A stretch of DNA of 64,000 bases, from NCBI GenBank assembly GCA_001574975.1, contig KQ965790.1, positions 69,676 to 133,675 of the forward strand. Reading direction: 5' to 3'. The notes below the pieces were generated by a model. That model was given only the letters and a program-made list of their open reading frames with translations. It was not told where the DNA came from and ran no database searches. The position numbers and the translations under genes are program-made. The DNA comes from Gonapodya prolifera JEL478. Taxonomy: Eukaryota > Monoblepharomycota > Monoblepharidomycetes > Monoblepharidales > Gonapodyaceae. Of the stretch, positions 34,693 through 48,000 are shown in pieces. Position 1 is the first letter of the stretch. Every line of letters begins with the position of its first letter.

Positions 34693-37020
34693 ATGTCTGG
34701 GAAAGGTCGCAAGGTCTACATCATCGGTGTGTAAGGCGATCCTCCCCGGAGCTCGGACACGAACTTCCGAAACGCCTAATCAACATCCTACCCATTTTCC
34801 GTGACTACACCTGAACTCCCTCCTCACGAACATTTCTATGGGCTGTATTAAGGTGTCGGAATGACTAAGGTGATTCGTCTTGCAATATTTTATTGCCTTA
34901 GTTTGGGACATTTAAACTCACCATGCTTCCTGCAGTTCGAGAAGCCTTTCTCTCGAAAGGGCGCAGAATACTTCGACTATGCACTTGAGGCTACCACCAA
35001 GGCACTCGTTGATTCAAACCTCACTTACGACAAGGTCGAGTTTGCAGCGGTTGGTGAATACACGAATCTTGCGCGGTTTGCAAGCAACAAACTCATCCGG
35101 AATGAACTTGTTAGGATATTGTTTCGGTAGTACGTCCATGGGGCAGCGCTCTCTGTACCAGCTCGGAATGAACCAAATCCCAATCGTGAACTGCAACAAT
35201 GCGTGCGTAGTTCGCGTCATGTTCGGTACGAGCTTGCTGGAGCTTGCCATTCCTACAGATGCGCTTCTGGCTCCACAGCCATTTACCTCGCTCGCTCCCA
35301 GATCGAGGGTGGTTTGTATGACTGTACCCTTGCTCTCGGTTTCGAGAAGATGCAGCCAGGTCCCCTCGGTGGTGCTACCCCCAACGTCTCCAGGGGCAAC
35401 CCCATGGGCCCGATGGTAGCTACGTGGATTTGCGTGTGCTTTGCTGCTCGGTGTTGACCCGATTTGCGTCCAAAAGATGGAGCGTATGAACGTAGAGAAC
35501 ACGCAACTCAACCCGCAGATCTTCGGAAACGCGGGTATCGAGTACATCAAGAAATACGCCGACCGCGGCGCGTCCACAGACCATATGAACATGATCGCCG
35601 AAAAGAACCACAGGCACTCAGCCCTCAACCCATACAGCCAGTTCCAAGATGTGTACAGTAGGTTTCCTACCCTCCTTATTTCGCCGAAAACAATCCCGAG
35701 AGTGCTAACACCCGATTCGGACAGGCCTCGACCAAGTCAAAGCCTCCCGCAAGGTCTTCGGCCCTGTGACCCTCCTCCAGTGCTGCCCCACTTCGGACGG
35801 TGCCGGCTGTGTCATTCTTGCCTCGGAGGACTTTGTTCGCAAGCACAATCTCGGCCCCCAGGCCGTCGAGATCGCCGCCCAAGTCATGGCCACGGACTCT
35901 CCCAAGGCTCTCCTCGCCGAGGAGAAGTCTGCCATTGAGCTGGCGGTGAGGGCGTTCATTGCAGAGCTCGTACACTGGTGTGGGATCTGAATATTGTTTT
36001 TCGTGCTATCAAGGGTGCGGACATGACCCGCAGGGCCGCTCGCGAGGCCTTCCGCATTGCAAAGGCTACGCCTGACCAAGTTGGTGTGGTGGAGGTCAGT
36101 TGATATTCGATCCAATAAAGTTCGCGGCTCAATGGTAATGACTTACGAACCCTCCTCACAGCTTCACGACTGCTTTGGTATGGGCACACTTTAACTTCGG
36201 TTTTCGAAAATCTAAGAATCCTAACACGTTTCCGTTCCAATTCGAATCCAGCTCCCAACGAACTCATGTGAGTCCCGTCCCACCTGCGATATTTCCGGGA
36301 TAGTAACCTCAAAACCCTTATGCATCTTCTCCCTCCTCACCAGTACGTACGACGCTCTTGGCATTGCCCCCGAGGGTGAGGCCCACAACTGGCTCGCCCG
36401 CGGCGAATTCACGCACGGCGGGAAAGTCGTCGTGAACCCATCCGGTGGGCTGATCTCCAAAGGACACCCTCTTGGCGCGACGGGACTGGCGCAGATGTGC
36501 GAGCTGGTGCGTGGAGCGTTATGGTCTTCTCCAGGTTGCTGGTTTGCGTTGATTGCCGTCAACCTTAACGATCCAGACCTGGCAAGTCCGCGGATGGTGC
36601 GGCAAGCGCCAGATTCCCAACCTCAAATACGCGCTGCAGCACAACGTTGGACTCGGAGGTGCTGTGGTTGTCGGACTCTACAAGAAGGCTCAGGTGCGTT
36701 TGTCGTGGTGTTGTGGACTTAGACTCGTAGTTGGGCGGATTTCTCAGTGATTCGTTTGCGCCCCTCAACAGTTCGCCGACGGCGCTGAGAAGGACACGTC
36801 CAAGTGGCAAGACCCGCGCGAACGCTTCGGGTACAACCCCGCCGTGGAAGTCCGCCGCATCACCGAGAACGACTTCAAGAAGGTAAATTCGGTGTTGTTG
36901 ACTTTTCACAGTTCCCATCGCCCATCGACTCACACTGCTGTCGAACAGGTCGTGAGCACCAACGGTGGCGTTGCCGGAAACAAGGAGCAGCTCAGGGATG
37001 ACGTGCGATCGCTTTTGTAA
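34693..37020 (+). CDS. SCP2: SCPx-type 3-ketoacyl-CoA thiolase
   Basis: Thiolases of the sterol-carrier-protein-x group cleave 3-ketoacyl-CoA, often branched chains, in peroxisomal beta-oxidation. ATG 34693 starts [17 protein letters not shown] over a long first intron, then [19 protein letters not shown]. The active-site Cys segment is [19 protein letters not shown]. Further motifs are [59 protein letters not shown] and the C-terminal [20 protein letters not shown] with its histidine. About eleven introns, mostly 50-70 nt, interrupt the gene. It ends at 37020 with LRDDVRSLL. There is no SCP2 lipid-transfer domain after the thiolase, so it corresponds to the thiolase half only. No canonical SKL-type signal is seen at the end. 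Confidence 0.93.
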
Positions 37021-37100
37021 ATGCCATGCGTAATCTTACGACTTTATTTTGTACCGAGATCAAAATCGATTTGACTCGTTTGAGTGTGATGTGAATCTGT

Positions 37101-38882
37101 TCATGCACACCCTGCGACTCGCTTGCCTTTTACGTACACGTCTGCAATGTTCCTATCATCACCCAGGTTGATAAACTTCTCGACCCACATTTCTATCCGC
37201 TCAATGTCGGACTCCGCACTGTCCGCGCCCGTTTCAATTCCTGCTCCTGTTCCTGCCCCCCGCTCTTCCTCGAAAACATCCCAACTGGTGTCCCAGGACG
37301 GGTTGACGTCAATCAAAAGCGCGTCGAATTCCTTCCCCCACTCGAAAGTGCCAACATGTTCGTCGAGTGAGAGCGCCTTTGCGCCTCCCAGGGTGGCGAG
37401 GTACAGCGCGTCTTTCCATGAAATGACGGGGGAGGGGGAGTCAGCCGCAGGTGCAGCCGTTTTGGTCGACTCGGTGATCGCGGCGGCGGCGGCGGCTTGT
37501 GCCTCTGCCACCAACCTATTCGAAACCTCGATCTGCCTCGCGTTCCCCACGGCCCACCGCATGGCCTGCACCAGCGTCGTCAACGGCCCCCCAGCGACGT
37601 CCGTGCCAAGCCCGACGTCGACGTTTTCACGCCAACACCGCTTCACGTCCAAATTCCCGTGCGCGAAGAACACGTTGCTGAGAGGACAACACGCGACGGC
37701 CGCGCCCCGCTCAGCCATGAGTTGGAGGTCCGCGGATGTTAGGTGGACCCCGTGCGCCATGACGGCCTTGTTGAGGAGGCCGTGGGAGTCGAAGATGCGC
37801 GCGTCGGAGCCAAAGTGCTGTGGAGAGTCGAGAGGGTACATGGACCGCGTGAACGCGACTTGGTCCAGGCTTTCGGAGATGTGGCTCTGCACACGCACGT
37901 TGTGTCGTGCAGCGAGCGCGCCGAGGCCAGCTAGAAGCGCGGGGGAGCAGGTTGGGATGAATCGGGGGGTGACGACGGGGTGGATGAGTGGGTGGGAGCC
38001 GCCGGGGAAAGAGGGGGAGTGGGGAGGGTGCTTGGCGTGGACGTAGGCGATGAAGGATTCGGTGGCGGAGATGGAGGCGGATGTGCTTTCGATGTAGAAG
38101 GAGGGGGAGTTTATGTCTGCGCACACCTGGAGGAATTTGATTGGTCAGCCTGAAGATCGCCGAGCTTAGACTGATGAGAGGGAGAGCGCACCTTTCCGAC
38201 ACACGCGCGCTGTCCGTACTCGGCGCAAATGTCTACCAGCAGCTTTGTCGGTTCCAAATCAATCGTGGCGAAGTAGAGTGCCGTCGTTGTGCCGTTCCTG
38301 TGGAGGTGAAAGAGGTCCCACGGGCCACGTCGAGTCGATACGAAATGGTATTGTACGGGTCACGTTAAGAGCACTGACTTGAGAAGACGTTTCACCAGCT
38401 TCCGATATACCTCGTCCGCAAACGATAGGTTCTTCATTCTGGCCTCGGATGGAAATGTGTAGTGGTTCAACCATTCCATCAGCGGTTTGTCTGTCGCACC
38501 TCCGACAAATCGATACTTTTGCGAGAGAGCGTTTGCGTTGTGTGCGTACGTGTGTTCGTGATGAGCAATCGGTTCCAAACGACTTTGCGAAATCCGCCCG
38601 GCGACTCACCTGCGGCGCATGGACGTGCGTGTCGATCAGCCCCGGCAGCAGAAACTGTCCTCTTGTGAGCGATTTCAGTTGAAACTGCGTGTCTTCCCCA
38701 ATACCCGACTGCGCCATCGCTGTCTTGACGGCATGATGCACGTCCTGGTCCTTGAGCTCCGAGACAAATGCGATGCGACCCGCGCCATCGACGCCCACGA
38801 TCGCGGATGGGAGGACGCACAGAGATCCGCGCGTGGGTGTGTGCACGACGGAACCGTGGAAAACGACAAATTGGGCAGACAT
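37101..38882 (-). CDS. Guanine deaminase (amidohydrolase family)
   Basis: This zinc enzyme converts guanine to xanthine and ammonia in purine salvage. ATG 38882 begins MSAQFVVFHGSVVHTPTRG. The first metal motif appears as LLPGLIDTHVHAPQ, followed after introns by PLMEWLNHYTFPSEARM and a segment that reads GTTTALYFATIDLEPTKLL in the joined frame. Later come VRVQSHISESLDQV with the zinc histidine, MAHGVHLTSADLQLMAERG, CCPLSNVFFAHGNLDV and the metal/catalytic aspartate in GLGTDVAGGP. The C-terminus GDDRNIADVYVKGKRVAGC is also family-like. An alanine run (near 37480-37500) and a Gly/Ala insert near the end are unusual for the family. Only two or three introns are needed, all in the 5' half (38140-38620). 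It runs convergent to the thiolase gene, 80 bp apart. Confidence 0.92.
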
Positions 38883-39021
38883 GGAGGTGATCGGTGGGGG
38901 TGATGAAGTTATGCCGACGGACAATCACAATGAGATAAGCAAACTCAGATTACGTGATTGATTCAAGATTTTCTAGCTTAGATTGCGATAAATATTGCTA
39001 CGCGATGCTCTTTTTTTCTCA

Positions 39022-40063
39022 TTAGAAGGCCGCGATTGCTTCAAGGTCGTCCGCATTGATCCAGTCGGAGCCCGCGGCAAGAAGGGCAGTGTTGACGTTG
39101 TTCCGGGCGTACACGGGCCAGAATGCTGAAGGGAGTGGGAGGATAGGTTTGTTTTATTTCAATGAATCAGCTCGTAATCAGAAAAACGAATGACGTGCAC
39201 CGAACACCAACGTGTGTCGCGCGAGGTGAGGGGAGCCACTTGGTCGATGGGTGTGCTCCCGGTGCTGTAAGAGCGAGATGTTGATGGGTGACCGAGTCGT
39301 CGCATGTGAGCACGTAAGAGGGCAAAGAACTGTACGAACCCGACAACCGTGATGGGACCAGGAATAATCGTGCCGTTCTCATACGCGTCAACCACCCTTT
39401 CTTCCTGAGGGGTTCGAGGGCCTTGACGACGTACGGCCAGGTGACGGTGCCGTTGGTCTTGACGTCGACCATGAGCTGAATGGCCGACGTCATGCCGACG
39501 CCGAGCGAGTAGTACCCGTTCCACGAGAAGAAGTACGACTGCACGCTGCGCTGTAAGGTGGCGAAGAACTTGTCGCTGTCGGAGTAGTTGGCGTTGGCAC
39601 GGTTGGCCTGCCCGATGGCCCACATGAGTGGCTGGATCGTAAGCGCGTCGAATGTCCGCTCGCGAGACAGGGAGAAGGGGTCGTGTCCGACATAGAGAAC
39701 GTTGTCCTTGAAGTTGACGGTGGGCGAGAGCAAATTAAGCTTACACGATTCCCACCACATTCTCCCAAACCTCCCACAACCGAGCCCTCAACTCACGTCC
39801 GGATTCAACCACACATCACTCTCCACACTCCGCGCACCATACGAAAGCGCCTCGAGCACGGGGACGGTTCTTTCATAATCGTTATGCGAGTGCACGGGGA
39901 TTGGGTATGTGTTACGGTTCCAGTCTGCGGGGGACTGCAGAATCTTGGCGTCAGCGCCGCCAAAGGGCTCGTAGTCCTTGAGCGTCGCGGGGAGCGCGGA
40001 GACGAGCTTGGATGCGGACGCGGTGGTGGCGAGGAGGAGCGAGATGGTGCCGGCGAGCAGCAT
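39022..40063 (-). CDS. AIM6: AIM6-like secreted PLC-type phosphodiesterase
   Basis: AIM6 belongs to the PLC-like phosphodiesterase superfamily; its substrate is not known. ATG 40063 gives a signal peptide (MLLAGTISLLLATTASASKL). The catalytic-like start IPVHSHNDYERTVPVLEAL and ARSVESDVWLNPD match the AIM6 pattern of a histidine pair plus Glu/Asp. Then come VGHDPFSLSRERTFDAL and LMVDVKTNGTVTWPYVVKAL, followed by YENGTIIPGPITVVG. After two introns (near 39230-39340 and 39130-39200) it reads STPIDQVAPLTSRDT and FWPVYARNNVNTALLAAGSD, ending with WINADDLEAIAAF at TAA 39022. The signal peptide suggests secretion or the endomembrane system. Confidence 0.83.
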
Positions 40064-40607
40064 GGTAATGCGATGCGATTCGATGGGAGGATGGTGGATC
40101 GATTATTTTTCGGCGATGATTTTTCAAGTGAAGACGGCGTTTTTCGACCGCTCGCACGTGCAGAAAGGCATGCTCGCCAAGGTCCGGTCCGCAGGAATGT
40201 GCAGGGCGCCGATGTTTGGATGTTTGCGGGGCCGACCTCCACCGACGTCACGTACACCTCCGAAGTTTAGCTCAATGGCATTTTAAAATAATACAAAAAA
40301 TGCGTTGTTCCACCCCACCAACGTTATGTAAAAACGGGCGATGCAATCTGAACTCCTAAACTGTAATTGTCGCGCTGTAATCGCGCATTTACTGTAGCCA
40401 CCATTTGAACGCACGCTCTCTCACTGTGCTTTCGAGTGGTTTTCGATGCCTCCGAGAGCATCCAGACTCCGAGTTTATTTTCTTGCACGGTGGGACATTC
40501 TCATGATTGGACGTGGGTTCAGAACGTCCAACATTTAAATAGGGCGAACCACGCCAATCCCGTTTAGATTCGCACTAGTCACCACCACACTACCGTCCCT
40601 AACGTGC
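40064..40607. other. Intergenic region
   Basis: About 540 bp upstream of the AIM6-like gene on one side and downstream of the isomerase on the other. No coding signal is visible. Confidence 0.45.
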
Positions 40608-41930
40608 CTATCGCGCCCGCTTCTTTTTCTGCAACTCCTCCCACGTCCTACCCACGGCCTCTTGGGTCCTGGGATCGCTCACCAACTCCCACATCTCGGC
40701 CACGAACGCGTCTTCATCCTCGCCCAGGGCCCAAAACACGCTACGCCGCAGTTGCAGTTTCGCAGAGTACCGCGCGTGCGCCTGAATCCGCGCAAGGTGG
40801 GTGAGACGGGACTGCGCGTCGGACGAGACTGATGTCTGGTCGGCGTGCACCGCGTCAAGGTAGCCGGCTGTTAGAGCATCTTCGGGAGAAAGCTGATATG
40901 TGCCAAAAGGCGCGATTAAGGACCGGAAGCGACACTCGGCAGCCGGCACCACCAAATGGAGAAAGCTCGACACTGACCAATGAGCCCAACATGAGGTGGC
41001 GATACGCTCCCCGCTTCCCAAGAATATCCTCCGCAAGAGCGGTCACGAATCTCGGAGGGGGTAGTCCGACAGAGGCTTCGATGGCGAAATTGGAAGATTG
41101 TATGCCACCGACTTTATGCAACAAGATTTGAGAAACCACTCACTCTCACTCAACCCTATCCGCATTTTAGCATCGTTAAGCCCAACCCGCTGATCACCTT
41201 TGGGTCACGTAATTTACGTTACTCGTAACCCTTCCTGCATCAAGGGCCAGGTTTGAACCACTCACAAAGCATGGCAATGACCGCACCACCCGCAATCGCG
41301 GACCCCGTTACTTCCGCCACGGTGGGAAGCGGTGTCGTAAGAAAAGCGAGGACCAGCTTCCGCAGTGCCAAGCTGAGCGGTCGGAGCGATTCTTCACTCG
41401 CACCTTTTGTCCCGCACCACGTTGAAAAAAACACGTCACTCGGTCATTCGTCGCTGGAATTTACACACACCGACCGGGCTCTTACCGGCAATGCTCTCAA
41501 GGTTCAATCCCGCCGAGAATGCTTTGCATTCACTTCTCACTAGCAGAGCCCGCGCTCCGCCGTCCACGTCGGGATACCCCGCGCTCAGCTCTTGTACTGC
41601 GGCTGCTATTTCGCTCATGAACTCGGTGGTCAGGGAGTTCACGGGGTTGTTGCGTAGTGTCAGAGTCGCGATCCCGGTGTTCGGATCGGTGTTCACGACC
41701 ACGGCGGACGCATTGGAGGTCGCTTCTAAAGGCGATGGCGAGGTGACACGCGAGTGCGCCTGAAACGTTGGTGAAGAGTCCAGTCGCGGCTGCTGGGAAT
41801 GAAAAGCTCTCCTGTCATGGTGAAGCTTTCGAGTTGGAGCGGTCGCTCTTCCGTACACCCCGGATGCCCCGCATGCTGCGCTACGCAACGGCAAGGAGTG
41901 TAGAGGTCGACTGGAGATCCGAGAAAGCAT
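40608..41930 (-). CDS. ECI1: Mitochondrial delta3,delta2-enoyl-CoA isomerase (ECI1-like crotonase)
   Basis: This crotonase-fold enzyme moves the double bond of unsaturated fatty acyl-CoAs so that beta-oxidation can continue. ATG 41930 begins a presequence (MLSRISSRPLHSLPLRSAAC, basic with many Ser). The crotonase core starts at GIATLTLRNNPVNSLTTEF, then ALLVRSECKAFSAGLNLESI, the oxyanion-hole region. After introns come PLPTVAEVTGSAIAGGAVIA, VGLPPPRFVTALAEDILG, YRHLMLGSLV and SPEDALTAGYLDAVHADQ. The C-terminal helix ends TWEELQKKKRAR at 40608. The order and spacing resemble animal ECI1 (DCI). Introns are near 40888-40957, 41110-41230 and 41445-41490. The residues around 41060-41160 are the least certain part of the joining. 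Confidence 0.82.
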
Positions 41931-42073
41931 TAAAATGGCTCCGATGGTGTATCTCACACGTGGTGTATCTCAAACGTGAATCTCAAATGTGAATCTCAAA
42001 CGTGACTAATGTATTGCAAATAAGCTTAGAATGAATACTGTACAATGGGATTATGAATGGCAGTGGGTAAATG

Positions 42074-45000
42074 TCATGAGGCGCAAACAACGTCCTCATT
42101 GATTCGAAACGCGAGAATCTGTTCATTAGTAGCATCGGCGGCCTTCGGAATGTACTTTCCACCGCCAACGTACTTTCCAATCAAAGTACGGACACGCGCA
42201 GCGTGATCCAGGTTTGTGTAAACGTATATCTCGTCGCTCTGTTTCAAAAAGGATTGTGAGCATGGCCTTACGTGAAAGGAGCACTTTACAATTTGACTCA
42301 CTTCCCAGCACGCATTGCATCCAGGGAGTTTGCCCTCCACGATTGCATGGGCCACCTCGTCCCACGTGCTTCTTCCCGCGCGGGGGAGAACCCAGCAACC
42401 GCGGCGTCCGGAATTCGCTAAGCTGGACGCTTCAGAATTCCATATAAGCTGAGCTTCCGGGACCCCAACCGGAAACTTCAATCTACTCGGAGAGTAGGCC
42501 CAACGCTGACCGACGCAACGAAGTTAACTTGGGGAACTCTACAATGACCACAAACAGGTACACACCTCTTGACTTGAAGGGTGCTGGACAATAAAACTGT
42601 TCTCCGGCGAACGCTCCCGAGGAATGCCAATGAAAGGGACCACTGCACTGGGCTGCACCAAGGGAGCAACAGGCTCGGAATCCACTAGTGCCGGGGAGGT
42701 TACACTCTGTTCTACGTGCACCAACTTGTTGCTTGACAAGGTGTCGTTCTTGTTTGGCTCGAACGATTCCTCGTAGTCTCCCCCGAGGGTACTCTGTCGT
42801 GATGAAGAGGACCTAAGGCGTTTGAGTGGTATCGTATCGATCTCGACAACAAAATCCTCTTGATGTGGTCGCTTCAGTCGACGCGTCGAGTCCAGTGCTA
42901 CATCTGCTGATGCTGCTTGCTCAGTGGAAGCAGTGTTCGGTTGAATGTCTCTCTTGGAGGGAAGAGAACCCTGCAGGATCTTTGAAGGCGCATTAGCTTC
43001 AAGTGCCATCTGCGATCCGTCGTTTGATAGTAAAGCAACTGGAACCGCAACCGGTTGTGGTGGCATTCCTAGCGGCAATGCCGTTCGACCCGAAACAACC
43101 AATTTGCGAGGACTTTCCTCCCATGGCGCAGTCAGGGGATCGTCGTCTGTCACGTCGCCTTCGATATCCACGACTACATCAGACTTCGAGCTTAAGCGTC
43201 GCCGCTGCGCAGACTCAGATACAACAGGAGGGTGACTTCCCTGTGTGGAAGTGGATTTGGTTGACAAGCGCGAGGTGACGCGGGCGTGTGGTGCGCCACT
43301 ACTTGAATGTAGGGGCGTGTTTGATGTCAAGGATTGTGAAGCGTTCCCAGCATCAGAACTGTAATCCACCTTCGGGAACTTTCCTTTCCACAACGCATGG
43401 AACCGCCGTTTCGTGTAAAGAGGCAAATCCATTCGATAAGAAACATCTTCAGACAGCACGTAACGAGGTCTTTTATTCCCATTCTTCACTTCCTGCTTAG
43501 AATGAGACTTTCGGGGCCCGTGCTGAGTTTTTAGGCCTTTCGGATCCACCGTTTCGTACTGGGCTATAGGGTCTGAATCATCAACGATCGCCAAGTCTAA
43601 AGATTGCATGGACACTAGTGGAGTGCGTTCCCGAGCTGAGGATGCACTTTTGATGGTTCGTGTCAACCCCACCGTAGCTGCTGGTGTCGACCGCATCGTT
43701 ACTGGGTCATCTCTCTTCTGCAAGGATTCACCGACAGGCAATGTTACCTCTCGTGGCTTCATCCGGTTTTGTGGCTGATGCCTTTGTTGATCAGTAGAGT
43801 GTGGAGTACGTGTCTTCAAAGGCACCGCGTCCGAGGATTTGACACGCGAGGTTTCCACGACAGAGTTCCGGGGTGACGTCACATTCTGAGATTTCGACTT
43901 TTCTGCTCCCGATTTCGGTGTGGATTCGCCAAGAGGTTTCGAACTTTCTGCATAAATTCTTTTTTGTGCATCAGTCGAAGAAGGAGCAACAACAATGATT
44001 GGATCGTCTGTGTTCGAAACGATTTCACTATGATTTGCGGCGCTGGATTCTTGGGCTTTCGGAGGCGCCACGGAATCGAGGTCTTTGTTAGCGAAGATGA
44101 AACACAAAGTTTCAGAGCAGATTAACGGATGAGTAAACGAATAAGTCATAGAACAGGAGATCAGATAGTCACCGTTCGGTTTTCGCTGTTCCTTGACGTC
44201 GATTTCCACCTCGATCTCGTAAATGGGACGCTTTCTCATTGGTTGCAATCGTGGACGATGTTTTGAACCCGGCGTGCCTACTTCGGCATCCCGTCTCGGT
44301 TGACCGATCGGTTCTTTGCCAACTTCATTGCTCTCGGTATTCACGACTTTTGATCCTTTGTCAATTTCTCCTGTCAAGTCCACGCTTTCATGCACAGAAC
44401 CTGCTGCATCTGCCGCTTTTGACAAATAGTTTGATGCATCAAGTGATGGCTTCGAGGGCGAGGGATATTCGGATTCTATCAAAGAGTTTGGATATACGGA
44501 AATGATTACAATCTTACTGTGAGCGGACCGATAGAAGACATACCTCTTCTGTGGTGGACTCTTTCGCGATGATTTGACTGGTCGCTTCCACGAGACGCAA
44601 ACTCCGAACTCGGTATCGAAATTTGATCCACAGAATCGACTCTTGCTCGTGAGCTGCTCTTTCTTTGCTCCACGGGAGGCAAGTTTTGGGAACTTGCACC
44701 GTGATCTATAGCTTCTGGATTTGACGCTACCCCTGTTGCCTTCTCTTCCCGAAATGAGGATGCTGGGGGGAGGGTGACCGGGCGTTGCGATGTGCTCGTC
44801 ACAGTGTCAGGCGACGACGGAACTGTTTTCGGCGACACTATTCCGATGACAGAGAGTGAGGACTGTTCCCGCGTGAACATTTGCTTAGCCTCACCTTCCT
44901 CAACTCTATCACTGCTCCCCTTTTTCGACTTTGTCTTCGCCCTGACCTTTGCTCTGCTCGGGGCCATGTTACTCCATCCAACATTTTTAGCTCTATCTTC

Positions 45001-48000
45001 TTGAGATCTTGTCGCGGTCGCCGAAGTGGTCTGAACAGGAGCCGATATTCGAATGGGAGGTGGAGGTGGAGCGGCTGAAGGAAGAGGAGGAGGGGCGGCG
45101 CTGCTAGTGGCGGTGGCATGGTCTGATTTCGCTTTCGTTCCTGTTGACTCCTGTGAGGAACGACGAAAATCTGAAGGCGGTGGCGGAGACGAAGCAACAT
45201 TATTTGAAGGCGATCGCACAGCGGTGGAGTCAGTTTGTTGTGCTACCCGTCTTCGACGAACAGTGGCCCCAGGTTGGAAAGGAGCTTGTGATTCAGTCAG
45301 TGGCTTCGAACGTCCTAGAGAGGGACTTGTTTGCGCAGGAGATGGGGTTTGGGATTGTCGCCGACGTGGTTCCTTGGAGCTTTCTGTTCCACTGAAGTCC
45401 CTCGGAGAATGGGACGCGGCACGACGAGTGCCTACATTTGTAGTTGAGCGAGGCGCTGGGGCGTCCCACGGAGGGGAGTTATCAGAAAGGACACCGTGCG
45501 TGGAGTCGATTGGTGTTGACGGATGTCGGCTTGTGACTGTCGTGATTGCAAGGTTCAGTGGAGGAGAGGGAACAGGCCTTGTTGAAAGCTGCAAGGCTCC
45601 CACAATATCATCATCAAGTGCCGGTGACCGCCACATCAACCCTTTACGCGGCTCGGCGGTTTGGGCCACTGTGTGAGTTACATTAATTTCGGCTGCTTTC
45701 AAGCTGGTCTCTGAACGCATTTTCACTGGCCGCGGTGCGCTGGTCTCTGTCGAAGCACGGTTGTTATGATTTGGATTAGTTTCACGCTCCACAATCCTGC
45801 GCACTCCAGGGTCCGACGTTCTTCTCGTACCAGGCGTTATGTGCCCTCCCATTGATGTGGAGCTTGTCGTTGTCGACGCAAGAGACACAGTTGGACTGTT
45901 AGAAGGGACTGATCCTTGCTTGTCAGTAGTTTTCGCAGCAGCAGGAAGCCTTCGCCATGTCGACTTGTACGGACGGCTAGATATTTGTTGACCTTCTTTG
46001 AGGTTCCCGATTACAGTCACACTCGGCTTGTCTTTGGGTTCCCCCAGGTCATGTGCCTTCTCAGGTGTTGAGGTTGAATCAGGTCGCGTACTGACATCGG
46101 CCTCCGGTTCCGTGTCTGATATTTCCTCAACTTCTACGTCACGCTGAAACAATACTACTCGCTTCTCGGGAACTGTAAAATCCACGTGAGAGACAACTGG
46201 TGCAGTTGGCACAGTCGTTGAAGGATGTCTAGGGGGTCGAGCAGCATAGTCCTGCGGCGAAAATGTATCGAGTGGAATGGGGTCCGACGGAGCGACTTCG
46301 GGTAGATATTCGGGCACAGGTGGAGGGGGGGGAAGGTTGATGGCAAGATGCCATACTGGACCTGTTTAGAAAAGCAATGTTAGAGTCCCTTAAAAAGCAG
46401 ATTTCTCAGCACAGATTGCCGATGTGAAGACAATGGTGCAGCCGTTCTCGTTTATTCCTTCTGCATTTGAACCAACTTACGTTCATGGTTTTTTTCGAAG
46501 TCCACTGACGAGAACGTACGTGCAGCACTTCTGTTCTTGTCGCTGGAAGCTTGTTCTGTCTCAGCGGTTCCGCTCTCTGCAACCCCCTGAACGGTGATAG
46601 TCGTCCTAACGTCCCCATTTTTTTGATTTTGCTTGGTGTCACCGTAGACATCTTTGAGAACAGCAGATAGCGCTCGACCATCGTGACGATCAAGATTGCT
46701 GATACTAGGGGTTGTGACAATGCCATGATCGGGGGACTCTTTGGATGGAAGCGACTTGGCTGTTGTCATGCCCAACCGAAGAACAGAGATATTGAGCGGG
46801 ATGAAGCGCTGAGGTGGAAGGAGCGGAGGAGGCGCAGGCGGGGAATGTAGAAGAGAGCGGCGGTGATCGATGCTTGCGTTAGGATCGACGACTTTGACAG
46901 GTCCAACAGCATTGGAGGATTTCCGAGGCGAATCCGGGGGTTCCACCACTCGCGAGGTGCCACTATTGCGAATACCCTCTAGTTGACTGTCAGCACCGTC
47001 GCGCCGTTGGGCCGTGTCCCGCTCGTGCTCTGAAAGCTGCCTCTCCTTCGACGCCGCAACTCCATGGGTGCTCCCAATGCCGCGTGAGTCGTCTGAATCC
47101 ACAATACCTCCAGCGATCGAGATTTTTAGGGTCATAAAAAGGTTTTTCGTGTTCTTTGACCGGTATTGGAACCGAATCAGTGTCTGAAATGAAACGTGAA
47201 GAGTCGTGAGGAAGGTCCATGCAATAACCGACGGAAACCGTCGGCCCACTTTCGAAAATCCAAACTAAACCCGTAGTCTTTGTCTGCGTTCAAGTAAAGA
47301 TCTCCGGTGGGTGTTTTCACCAACTTACGCCGGCAGGCAAACGCACCGAAATTGCCCCCTTGATCCTCGTGACGCTGACAGACCTGTCTCGCAGTCTTCT
47401 ACGCTCGATATCGTGATGCGCACGATGATTCTGTTGACTGGGTGTTGACCGGGAACTTTCAGGCACTTGCCCTCCAACGGACAATTTACCAGACTGAGAG
47501 TGCAGATTCTCCATCATCTTTTGTATATTCAAAACATCTCCTTTGTATTACCAAAGCCAAAATACTTGACTTCTTCTATAGATTATGTTGCTTTTCATTA
47601 ATCTTGGTTTCATTACGCGACGGCGTTCACTTGGAGCCCCACGAATCGCCAAACAGATTTCTGTCGGGTGACATGACGCAGAGAGTTGTTTCGGTGAGTT
47701 GAAGAAAGAGGATGAACGAGGGAGTTCGTCGCGAAGTCTGAGACACACATCAGTGCAAATATCCAACAAAGTTCACTCACTTATACGAATCATAACCTCT
47801 CCTCGGGGCAATCCTGACTTCTTGTCCTCCACCCGCAGCAGGCTCGCTTCCGAATAGAGACGTTTTGGGGTACTGACCGCCGCGAGTTGAACCGCCCGAC
47901 CAGGATCCAGAGGAACTAGCTCCGATGCTTGAGACTGGTGCCCAAAGTCCCATAGATGGTGGTCTTGATCCCCCATTGGACACCGACCCGGCTGCGTCTG

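Noticed and set aside
37123-38046. Long plus-strand open frame of about 300 codons
   Set aside because: It is antisense to the guanine deaminase, GC-rich, and shows no motif.
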